This document shows, piece by piece, positions 7,796-15,592 of a DNA stretch of 64,000 bases. How positions within the stretch are numbered: position 1 is the stretch's first letter; every line of letters begins with the position of its first letter. Origin of the DNA: Melioribacter sp051488665 (lineage in GTDB: Bacteria; Bacteroidota; Ignavibacteria; Ignavibacteriales; Melioribacteraceae). Under the pieces are notes generated by a model. That model saw only the letters and a program-made list of their open reading frames with translations. It was not told the origin of the DNA and ran no database searches. The stretch is from positions 62,001 through 126,000 of the forward strand of contig NZ_JBPSEG010000003.1 of the NCBI RefSeq assembly GCF_051488665.1. The letters run 5' to 3'. The translations under genes were made by a program, and so were the position numbers.

Positions 7796-9700
7796 TTAAC
7801 CTCCGATAGCGACAGCGTTGAGACGGCAGGCGTCGAAGCATGCCATACATTTTATACATAACTCTTCGTTTATTGCGTGCGGCTCTTTCTTGGAACCGGT
7901 AATTGCGCCTACGGGACATTTTTTCAAACAGAGTCCGCAGCCTTTGCACAATTCAGGAATAATTACAGGAGTAAGCAAAGCTTTACACTGTTTTGCGGGG
8001 CATCTTTTCTGTTCCACGTGAGCGTAATATTCATCCTTAAAATAATGCAAAGTCGACAATACTGGATTAGGAGCCGTTTTTCCGAGTCCGCATAACGAGC
8101 CTTTGTTTACGGCTCCGGCAAGTTCTTCGAGTAAAGAAATAGTATCATAAGATGCTCGTCCTTCGATAATATCGTCGAGCAGAGCCAACATTTGTTTGGT
8201 TCCTTCGCGGCACAGCACGCATTTACCGCACGATTCATTTTGAGTAAACTGCATAAAGAAACGAGCCATCTGAACCATGCAAGTCGATTTATTCATTACC
8301 ACCAATCCGCCCGAACCGACCATTGCGCCTGCTTTCCCGAGCGAATCGAAATCGAGGGGTAAATCGAGATGTTCCTCCACCAGACATCCGCCCGAAGGAC
8401 CTCCTATCTGTACAGCCTTAAAAGCCTCCGGGTCAATTTCTCCGTTATCGTTCAAAACTCCGCCTCCGATGTCGAAAATTATTTCCCGCAGAGTTGTTCC
8501 GAAAGGCACTTCGATCAGTCCTGTATTAACGACGTTTCCCGTCAAAGCGAATGTTTTTGTGCCCGGTGAATTTTCGGTTCCGATCGAAGAAAAAAATTCC
8601 GGTCCGTTCAGTATAATTATCGGCACGCTGCTCAGCGTTTCGACGTTATTAATAAGCGTCGGTTTGCCGAAGAGACCGGCTTCTGCCGGAAACGGCGGTT
8701 TGGGATTTGGCATTCCTCTGTTGCCTTCGATAGAAGCCATCAAAGCTGTTTCTTCGCCGCATACAAAAGCGCCCGCTCCTTCCATAATTTCGATATCGAA
8801 ATCGAATCCGCTGTCGAAGATATTGAGTCCCAAAAGCCCGAGTTCTCTTGCCTGTCGAACCGCAATCCGGAGGCGTTTGACTGCAAGCGGATATTCCATT
8901 CTCACATAAACATATCCTTTAAATGCGCCGATAGCCTTTGCGGCTATCATCATTCCTTCAATAACAGAATGCGGATTTCCTTCCATAATGCTCCTGTCCA
9001 TAAACGCGCCGGGGTCGCCTTCGTCTCCGTTGCAGATAACATATTTAATGTCCGATACGGATTTTCTGGTAAGTTCCCATTTTTTACCCGTGGGGAATCC
9101 GCCGCCGCCTCTTCCGCGCAATCCGGACTTTAAGATTTCGTCGCAAATTTCAGCGCCGGTCATTTCCAGAAGAGCCCTGCGAGCCGCTTTATAGCCCCCG
9201 GAAGCAATGTACTCATAAATGTCTTCCGGATTAATTTTACCGCAATTGCCGAGCACAAATCTTTTCTGGCGTTTGTAAAAATTGATTTCGTTCGTTCCTT
9301 TACATTTTTTTCCGGAAGACAAATCCGTATAAAGCAGCTCATCAATAATTTCATTTCCGATCAGCGTCCGCTCGACAATTTTATTGACGTCTTCTTTGTT
9401 AACTTTAACATACATAATACCGTCGGGTTCGATCGTAACAAGAGGTCCCATCTGGCAGAATCCCTGGCATCCGCTGCTGGTTACGAGAACGGCATCCGGA
9501 TTTTCTTTCTTTAGTTCGATTTTAATAATGTGCGATATACCGCTCGATTCCAGTTGCTTTTGAAATTCATTGTAAACGTCGAGAGAGCCGTTAGCGACGC
9601 ATCCGGTGCCGGCGCAAATCGTAACGCGTCTTTTAATTAATTTTCCCGATTCTTGATAATCGAGCGCCAGCTCTTCAAGGTTAGCAAACCGCTTCCGCAT
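7796..9700 (-). CDS. hydB: NAD-linked [FeFe] hydrogenase flavoprotein subunit HydB (NuoF-like)
   Basis: Domains in the 634-residue product: N-terminal thioredoxin-like [2Fe-2S] (C29, C34, C78, C82), a NuoF-type NADH/FMN domain (G-R-G-G-G-G-F-P-T-G-K-K-W at about 196-208 and G-D-E-G-D-P-G-A-F-M-D-R at about 225-236), a 4Fe-4S cluster (C491, C494, C497, C537), and a C-terminal 2x4Fe-4S ferredoxin (C585-C595 and C615-C625). This is the HydB layout of bifurcating hydrogenases, where the FMN is the site of NAD reduction. A start at 9727 is possible, but the ATG at 9700 follows GGAGGAG at ideal spacing. It overlaps the end of hydC by 20 bases, implying translational coupling. Confidence 0.95.
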   Translation of the reverse strand: MRKRFANLEELALDYQESGKLIKRRVTICAGTGCVANGSLDVYNEFQKQLESSGISHIIKIELKKENPDAVLVTSSGCQGFCQMGPLVTIEPDGIMYVKVNKEDVNKIVERTLIGNEIIDELLYTDLSSGKKCKGTNEINFYKRQKRFVLGNCGKINPEDIYEYIASGGYKAARRALLEMTGAEICDEILKSGLRGRGGGGFPTGKKWELTRKSVSDIKYVICNGDEGDPGAFMDRSIMEGNPHSVIEGMMIAAKAIGAFKGYVYVRMEYPLAVKRLRIAVRQARELGLLGLNIFDSGFDFDIEIMEGAGAFVCGEETALMASIEGNRGMPNPKPPFPAEAGLFGKPTLINNVETLSSVPIIILNGPEFFSSIGTENSPGTKTFALTGNVVNTGLIEVPFGTTLREIIFDIGGGVLNDNGEIDPEAFKAVQIGGPSGGCLVEEHLDLPLDFDSLGKAGAMVGSGGLVVMNKSTCMVQMARFFMQFTQNESCGKCVLCREGTKQMLALLDDIIEGRASYDTISLLEELAGAVNKGSLCGLGKTAPNPVLSTLHYFKDEYYAHVEQKRCPAKQCKALLTPVIIPELCKGCGLCLKKCPVGAITGSKKEPHAINEELCIKCMACFDACRLNAVAIGG

Positions 9701-10193
9701 AGTTCTCCTCCTTCCTGATATTTTCAATTAACTTTTCTGTTTTTTCAGGAGTCATCAAGGAATGAACTTCCTCGTTAACCACTACAACCGGAGCCAGTCC
9801 GCATGCGCCCAAGCAAGAAACGGTTTCGAGCGTAAAGAGCATGTCTTCGGTAGTTTTTTTGGACCCAGACAGTCCCAATTTCTTTTCGATTGTTTGAATG
9901 ATCGATTCCGATTTTTTAACGTGGCAAGCCGTTCCGTCGCACACTTTGATAACGTATTTACCTTTAGGTTCAAGCGTAAAATGCGAGTAGAAAGTCGCCA
10001 CGCCGTAGACTTTTGCAGGCGATATTCCAAGAGAAGTGGCTATAAAATAGAGTATTTCTTCGGGCAAATATCTGTATTCGTTTTGAACAGCCTGCAAAAT
10101 CGGGATTAGCCTGTAAGGGTCGTATTGATTTTCCTCGAGTATCTTACAGACTTTATTGAATTTTTCCGCGTTTGTGTTGGTCAATTCGAACAT
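9681..10193 (-). CDS. hydC: NAD-linked hydrogenase subunit HydC (NuoE-like)
   Basis: This 170-residue protein is a NuoE/24-kDa-type thioredoxin-fold [2Fe-2S] protein. The cluster ligands are C85 and C90 (C-D-G-T-A-C-H) and C127 and C131 (C-L-G-A-C-G-L-A-P). An N-terminal helical bundle ends in G-V-A-T-F-Y-S-H-F. It is the small electron-transfer subunit of the HydABC complex. GAGGAG precedes the ATG. The gene begins 10 bases after the rex stop and overlaps hydB, so it belongs to the rex-led operon. Confidence 0.94.
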   Translation of the reverse strand: MFELTNTNAEKFNKVCKILEENQYDPYRLIPILQAVQNEYRYLPEEILYFIATSLGISPAKVYGVATFYSHFTLEPKGKYVIKVCDGTACHVKKSESIIQTIEKKLGLSGSKKTTEDMLFTLETVSCLGACGLAPVVVVNEEVHSLMTPEKTEKLIENIRKEENYAEAVC

Positions 10194-10203
10194 GGTTTGC
10201 TCC

Positions 10204-10851
10204 TCATATAATGGACGCTTTCGAGAGTTTGTGAGTCAATACTGCCAAAGATTGCGACAGTTGCGCATTTTCTACGATTATATTTCCCGGGGTCTTAAGA
10301 TGCACGGGCGCAAAATTCCAGATGCCTATAATTCCGCCCTCGATCATCATATCGGCGATATTCTGTGCCGCTTCGGCAGGAGCCGTAATAATTCCCAGAT
10401 GAATATGCATTCTCTTCGCCATTTCCGTCACTTTTTTTACCGGGAGAATTTTGATCCCATTGATTGATTTGCCGATTTTTTTCGGGTCGTTGTCGAATGC
10501 GGCAACTATTTCCAGACCGTATTCCTTAAAGCCTTTGTAGCCCAACAATGCGCTGCCGAGGCTTCCGGCGCCTACGAGAAAAGCTTCGTTCTTGTTGTTC
10601 CAGTTCAAAGCGTTCAACAGCGACTGCAGCAACTCCGTCACTTCGAATCCGAGCTTGGGCTTTCCGACAATTCCGGTAATACTCAAATCTTTGCGCACCT
10701 GTATCGGATCGAGATCGAGAACCGAAGCAATGTAACTGCTCGAAACGTATTCTTCGCCTTTGACCTGTAAATTTCGGAGAATGTCAATATATCTCGGCAG
10801 CCTTTTGAGAGTCGGCTCGGGAATAGTGATTGTTTCTTTAACGGGTACCAT
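10204..10851 (-). CDS. rex: Redox-sensing transcriptional repressor Rex
   Basis: This 215-residue protein has the Rex layout: an N-terminal winged helix (about 12-80, starting P-x-x-T-L-K-R-L-P-R-Y and containing Q-V-R-K-D-L), then a Rossmann NAD(H)-binding domain with G94-A-G-S-L-G99. A C-terminal swapped helix carries N-F-A-P-V-H-L and ends near L-S-Q-S-L-A-V-L. Rex binds DNA when NADH/NAD+ is low and lets go when NADH rises. It is the first gene of the hydrogenase operon. Tandem palindromes right upstream suggest that it represses itself together with hydCBA and the sensor genes. Confidence 0.95.
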   Translation of the reverse strand: MVPVKETITIPEPTLKRLPRYIDILRNLQVKGEEYVSSSYIASVLDLDPIQVRKDLSITGIVGKPKLGFEVTELLQSLLNALNWNNKNEAFLVGAGSLGSALLGYKGFKEYGLEIVAAFDNDPKKIGKSINGIKILPVKKVTEMAKRMHIHLGIITAPAEAAQNIADMMIEGGIIGIWNFAPVHLKTPGNIIVENAQLSQSLAVLTHKLSKASII

Positions 10852-10861
10852 AAAACACCTT

Positions 10862-10907
10862 TCGATATTTTTTTATCGATACAAATATATCGATATTTTT
10901 ATATCGA
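10862..10907 (-). promoter_or_regulatory. Tandem palindromes upstream of rex (putative Rex operators)
   Basis: Two copies of the palindrome TCGATA-N6-TATCGA lie at 10862-10879 and 10890-10907, with centres 28 bases apart, 11 to 56 bases ahead of the rex start. The 6-6-6 geometry and 18-bp length match known Rex operators of the TTGTTA-N6-TAACAA type, and the inner TA-N6-TA is shared, but the outer bases differ. Autoregulation of the rex-hyd operon is inferred. The same stretch also separates rex from the divergent glycosidase gene, so it could affect both. Confidence 0.6.
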
Positions 10908-11036
10908 ATCAAGCTCCTTAATATTTTTTTAATGTTCCGTTAATAATTCCTTAATAATCGCTTACTAAATTGTTGTCAATAAAAAGCCGTTCTAATAAAG
11001 CGGCGTATTACGGCATTAACTCATTACGGAATTCTG

Positions 11037-12308
11037 ATGTTTTTGTGGGGAAGCGCAACATCGTCTTTTCAAATTGAAGGGAATATAAAAAACGACTTTA
11101 CGGATAACGAAGAGAAGCTCGGTTATCCGCCGTACGAAAATGGTTCCAATCATTGGAGAATGTGGGAAGATGATATCGATATGATAAGACAATTGAATCA
11201 GAACGCATACAGATTTTCATTGGAGTGGTCACGACTCCAACCAGAGCCAAACACAGTATCTCTCGAAGCGCTCAACAGATACGACGCTATAGTCGACCGC
11301 CTGATTGAAAAAGGCATCGAACCGATGATCACGCTCCACCATTTCACGCATCCATATTGGTTTCACGACGTTTCTCCGTGGCAGACCGGGGATTCCATTA
11401 AAAGATTTCTCGATTATTCCGATTTAATTTTCAGCCGTCTGGCAGACCGGGTAAAATACTGGATAACGTTCAACGAGCCGGTTGTTTGGTCGCTTGCCGC
11501 TTATGCCGACGCTAAGTTTCCTCCCGCTTTTAGCGATCTGAATTTGATGATGAAAGCGCTCTATAATATGATGAAGGCTCATGCCGGAGCTTATGAACTT
11601 CTAAAGTCCTACAATTCCGTAAGTTATGCCGGAATAGCAAAGCATTTTATTATTTTCAAAGAGGCGCGGGAATGGTTTTATCCCGACAAAAGTATAGCCC
11701 GGAGAATCGACCGTTTTTTCAACGTTATGCTTCTCGACGCTTTTATTACGAATCGAATTGCCGTCAATTTTCCGCCGTTACTAAAATTCGACATGCCGAT
11801 AAACCTTAACGACAAAATCGATTTTTGGGGCATTAATTATTATTACCGTCTCCATACCAAATTCAAACTGAGTCTAAAGAATCCTTTTTTTCTCTATGCT
11901 AAGAATCCCGCTACCGATACGGGCTGGGAAATCTATCCGAAAGGCTTAAAAAAAATAATAAAACTTGTTTCGCGTTATAATAAAGAAATAATTATTACTG
12001 AAAACGGGATTGCCACAGAAGACGATCATGCCAGAAAAAAATTTATCAAAAAGCATATAAAAATCGTAAGAAAGCAGCTTGAAAAAGGACATAATATCAA
12101 AGGTTACTTCTATTGGAGTTTGATGGACAATTACGAATGGCTCTATGGAAAATCAAAAAGGTTCGGATTGGTCGAGGTCGATTACGAGAACAATTATAAA
12201 CGGACAATCCGACCCAGCGGACGCTATTACGCCGGCTTAATAGAAAAATTTCTTCACGACAGCGAGAGCGGAAAAATTTATAAAAAAATCGACAGGAGCC
12301 CGAAATGA
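11037..12308 (+). CDS. Glycoside hydrolase family 1 (beta-glycosidase-like)
   Basis: This 423-residue single-domain GH1 TIM barrel begins with the family's F-L-W-G-S-A-T-S-S-F-Q-I-E-G. The acid/base is E147 in T-F-N-E-P and the nucleophile E322 in I-T-E-N-G; the sugar-binding N-Y-Y-Y and the W-S-L-M-D-N-Y-E-W motif near the end are also present. There is no signal peptide, so it acts in the cytoplasm. The stop overlaps the start of a GT21-like glycosyltransferase (ATGA), so the two are co-translated. That pairing hints at a glycolipid substrate rather than dietary cellobiose, but the substrate is not known. The start is very close to the conserved N-terminus, with a weak GGAA ribosome site. 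Confidence 0.88.
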   Translation: MFLWGSATSSFQIEGNIKNDFTDNEEKLGYPPYENGSNHWRMWEDDIDMIRQLNQNAYRFSLEWSRLQPEPNTVSLEALNRYDAIVDRLIEKGIEPMITLHHFTHPYWFHDVSPWQTGDSIKRFLDYSDLIFSRLADRVKYWITFNEPVVWSLAAYADAKFPPAFSDLNLMMKALYNMMKAHAGAYELLKSYNSVSYAGIAKHFIIFKEAREWFYPDKSIARRIDRFFNVMLLDAFITNRIAVNFPPLLKFDMPINLNDKIDFWGINYYYRLHTKFKLSLKNPFFLYAKNPATDTGWEIYPKGLKKIIKLVSRYNKEIIITENGIATEDDHARKKFIKKHIKIVRKQLEKGHNIKGYFYWSLMDNYEWLYGKSKRFGLVEVDYENNYKRTIRPSGRYYAGLIEKFLHDSESGKIYKKIDRSPK

Positions 12309-13435
12309 GTTCAATTATATATTTACTTGTATTGCTTCCCGGTTTGTTCTACGCTCTTGTTTCCCTCTACTTCATCATAAAAGCCAAAGAGAAAAAAGCT
12401 GTTCCGCATTTAAAGAATGATGAAGCTCCATCCGTAACCATATTGAAGCCCGTTAAAGGAATCGACGACAATCTGGAGGATAATTTAAGCTCGTTTTTCG
12501 AGCTCGATTATCCGGATTACGAAATAATATTCGGAATCGATTCCGAGGACGACCCCGCAGCCCCGTTAATCGAGAAAGTGATGAATAAGTACAATCATAT
12601 AAATTCCCGACTTGTAATCGACGGTCGTAAATCGGGACTTAATCCGAAAGTCAATAATTTGATTAATATGTATCCATACGCTAACGGCGAACTGATTCTG
12701 ATAAGCGACAGCAATACGAAATGCGACAGAGATTTCCTAGCTAAATTAACCGCGCATTTCGACGATCGCAGGCTCGGCATGCTTACTGCGACAATCCGCG
12801 GCTACGGCGAAAAAAACATGGTTTCGGCGATGGAAAATATTCATTTGAACGCGTTCGTAGCTCCGAGTATTTTTATCGCGTCGTCTCTGGCAGACATTAA
12901 TATTACTATCGGTAAAGCGATTCTTATTCGCAGAAATGCGTTGGACGTCATCGGTGGATTTAACGCATTTGCCGGCTATCTCGCCGAAGATTTTATGATG
13001 GGCAAAAAAGTCAAAGAAGCAGGATTCCGCGTAATGACCTCGCCCGTTACAATCGACAATATAAACGAAAAAATCCCTCCGGAAAAATTTATAAATCGTC
13101 ACAGCCGCTGGTCGAAAATGAGATTCAAAATAGCTCCTTATCATTACCTTCTCGAACCCCTTACAAACCCGGTCGCTCTCGGCTTATTGTTATTGCCGTT
13201 CTTTAACGGGGTATTCGTTTACTTTATTTTGTCGGTTACGATAAAAATAATTCTCGATTATCTCATATCTCGTCAGACAAACCGCAGTCATAAGTTTTAC
13301 TTCTATTTACTTATTCCCATAAAAGACTTGCTGATTTTCGCAATCTGGTTTATACCTTTTTTCAATTCGAAAATCAAATGGCGTAATAACGTCATGCTGA
13401 TAAAAGAAGAATCGATATTGCAGCCTGCATCTTAA
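12305..13435 (+). CDS. GT21-like membrane glycosyltransferase (ceramide glucosyltransferase/HpnI family)
   Basis: The 376-residue product has an N-terminal membrane helix (about 3-25), a GT-A domain and two or three C-terminal membrane helices (about 283-310, 325-345). GT21 markers are visible: K-P-V-K-G (48-52), D79 in G-I-D-S-E-D-D, the S-D-S triad at 134-136, E228-D229 (D3), and R265-H-S-R-W269, the (Q/R)xxRW motif. The family moves glucose or a similar sugar from UDP-sugar to a lipid such as ceramide, or to hopanoid precursors. Whether this organism makes sphingolipids cannot be told from the window. It is co-translated with the GH1 gene. Confidence 0.85.
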   Translation: MSSIIYLLVLLPGLFYALVSLYFIIKAKEKKAVPHLKNDEAPSVTILKPVKGIDDNLEDNLSSFFELDYPDYEIIFGIDSEDDPAAPLIEKVMNKYNHINSRLVIDGRKSGLNPKVNNLINMYPYANGELILISDSNTKCDRDFLAKLTAHFDDRRLGMLTATIRGYGEKNMVSAMENIHLNAFVAPSIFIASSLADINITIGKAILIRRNALDVIGGFNAFAGYLAEDFMMGKKVKEAGFRVMTSPVTIDNINEKIPPEKFINRHSRWSKMRFKIAPYHYLLEPLTNPVALGLLLLPFFNGVFVYFILSVTIKIILDYLISRQTNRSHKFYFYLLIPIKDLLIFAIWFIPFFNSKIKWRNNVMLIKEESILQPAS

Positions 13436-13531
13436 AAAGTTTTTTCTTCCCTTTCGCAGATTAAAATATTGACAAGCTTGCAAAAATGGTTATTTTAAAG
13501 TTCGGATATCCGCTTATGAAAAGAATACGCA

Positions 13532-15592
13532 ATGAAGAAATTCTATCGTCGTTTATCTGACGCAATGCTTTCCTTGCTCGAAAGAGCAAAAATGACTGAG
13601 TACACATTCATTCTGATTATAGCGATTATAATCGGTTTGTTAGCCGGTTTTTCGGCTATCGGGATAAGATGGCTGATAAAAACAATTACGGCGATCTCTT
13701 TCGGAAGCGGCTCTAATCTTCTCGACGTATTATCCGCCACTCCATGGTATCTTCTAATTATCATTCCCGCGCTGGGCGGATTGATAGTCGGACCGATAAT
13801 TTATTACCTAGCGCCCGAGGCAAAAGGTCACGGCGTTCCCGAAGTGATGCAGGCAATATTATTGAAAGGAGGAATCATACGCCCTCGAGTAGCTTTGATT
13901 AAATCGATTGCTTCCGCTATTACTATCGGCACGGGCGGGTCGGTCGGAAGAGAGGGTCCGATTATTCAAATCGGCTCGTCAATAGGGTCTACAATCGGTC
14001 AATTCTTCAAAGCGCCGTCGAGGCGCCTGAAAACCCTGGTCGGCTGCGGAGCAGCGGCAGGAATTGCAGCGGCTTTCAACGCGCCTATTGCCGGGGCTCT
14101 TTTCGCCGTCGAAATAATTTTGATGGATTTTGCAATCGTACAATTTTCTCCGATAGTTATATCTTCGGTAATGGCTACCGTGGTATCGCATACATTCGAA
14201 GGCGATTTTGCGGCTTTCATTGTGCCTCATTATCATTACGCTTCGCCTTATGAAATCGGGTTTTACTTTTTGCTCGGCGCCGTGTGCGGCTTGTTTTCAT
14301 ACCTGTTCATCAAGCTGCTCTATTTTTCCGAAAACTTTTTCGACAACAAACTCAAACTACCCGAACAAATAAAACCCGCCCTCGGCGGAATTATTATCGG
14401 AATTATAGCCCTTCAATTTCCTCATGTGATGGGAGTCGGCTACGACACGATTAATCTCGCTTTGCACGGAAATTTAATCTGGTATCTGGCAATCGGATTG
14501 CTCTTTGCAAAGATTGTCGCCACTTCGGTTACATTGGGTTCGGGAGGCTCGGGCGGTATTTTTGCTCCTTCTTTGTTCATGGGAGCAATGATTGGAGTAT
14601 TTTTCGGCGAAATGGTTCACGGCTATTTCCCCGAAATCACAGCCGAGCCGGGCGCTTATGCGCTCGTTGCAATGGGTGGACTGGTAGCTGGCACAACGCG
14701 CGCCCCTATTACTGCAATTATTATTGTATTCGAACTGACGAACGATTATAAAATCATATTGCCATTGATGATTACTTGCATTATCAGCATGATTCTTTCC
14801 ACAAAACTTTCCCGAGAATCGATTTACACCCTCAAGCTCGTGATGCGAAATATCGGCATCAAAGAAGGCCGAGAAATAAATATAATGGAATCGATTCTGA
14901 TTAAAGACGTTTATAATAAACCCGATCCCAAAAGCGTAATTTTTATCGAGGATAAATTCGGAACTATAGTAAACAAGCTGATACACAACAGAGGTCGCGA
15001 ATTTCCGGTTGTCGACGCAAACGGAGTATTACAGGGAATAATTTCGGTCGATATGATTAAAGATTTCCTCTTCGAAAAAGATTCTCTCTCGAGCGTTTTA
15101 ATAGCCGCGGATATTATGAACAGAAAATTCGAATACGTCACTCCTGAAGACAACTGCAGCGCGGCTATCGACAGAATGAGAAAATACGACCATGAATCGA
15201 TTCCTGTAATCGAGAATGCCGATTCAATGAAATTGGCGGGAATTGTTTCTCTTAAAGACATTCAGGACGCTTATAATCTTGAAATCGAAAAGCGCGAGAT
15301 TACATCGTCTCTTTCAAGCAGTATAATGATGAACGAAAAAGAGCAGAGGGTGCATTTTCTAGAAGGTTATGAAATTATGGAAATTACCGCGCCGGAATCT
15401 TTTTACGATAAATCGATCAGGGAACTCAACGTCAGAGCCGAATACGGAGTCGATATTCTATCAATAAAAAAATCAAACGGCGACAACGAAAGAGTGATCC
15501 CTTTTCCTTCGCCCGATTACGTAATCCGGAAAGAAGACAGACTGGTTGTCGCCGGCGAAATAAAAAACATCAATTTACTCTCCAATATTTAA
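13532..15592 (+). CDS. ClC-family chloride channel/transporter with CBS pair and TrkA-C domain
   Basis: Residues ~20-435 are the ClC membrane domain with about ten hydrophobic helices. G-R-E-G-P is present (gating Glu at E141), which usually indicates an H+/Cl- exchanger or a gated channel. The later G-S-G-G-S-G-G-I-F-A-P loop is also present. A CBS-domain pair (about 450-575) may sense adenine nucleotides, and the last ~95 residues look like a TrkA-C/RCK-C ligand-binding domain. ClC plus CBS plus TrkA-C is a less common arrangement. The stop codon region overlaps the end of the convergent phosphatase gene by four bases. Confidence 0.88.
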   Translation: MKKFYRRLSDAMLSLLERAKMTEYTFILIIAIIIGLLAGFSAIGIRWLIKTITAISFGSGSNLLDVLSATPWYLLIIIPALGGLIVGPIIYYLAPEAKGHGVPEVMQAILLKGGIIRPRVALIKSIASAITIGTGGSVGREGPIIQIGSSIGSTIGQFFKAPSRRLKTLVGCGAAAGIAAAFNAPIAGALFAVEIILMDFAIVQFSPIVISSVMATVVSHTFEGDFAAFIVPHYHYASPYEIGFYFLLGAVCGLFSYLFIKLLYFSENFFDNKLKLPEQIKPALGGIIIGIIALQFPHVMGVGYDTINLALHGNLIWYLAIGLLFAKIVATSVTLGSGGSGGIFAPSLFMGAMIGVFFGEMVHGYFPEITAEPGAYALVAMGGLVAGTTRAPITAIIIVFELTNDYKIILPLMITCIISMILSTKLSRESIYTLKLVMRNIGIKEGREINIMESILIKDVYNKPDPKSVIFIEDKFGTIVNKLIHNRGREFPVVDANGVLQGIISVDMIKDFLFEKDSLSSVLIAADIMNRKFEYVTPEDNCSAAIDRMRKYDHESIPVIENADSMKLAGIVSLKDIQDAYNLEIEKREITSSLSSSIMMNEKEQRVHFLEGYEIMEITAPESFYDKSIRELNVRAEYGVDILSIKKSNGDNERVIPFPSPDYVIRKEDRLVVAGEIKNINLLSNI

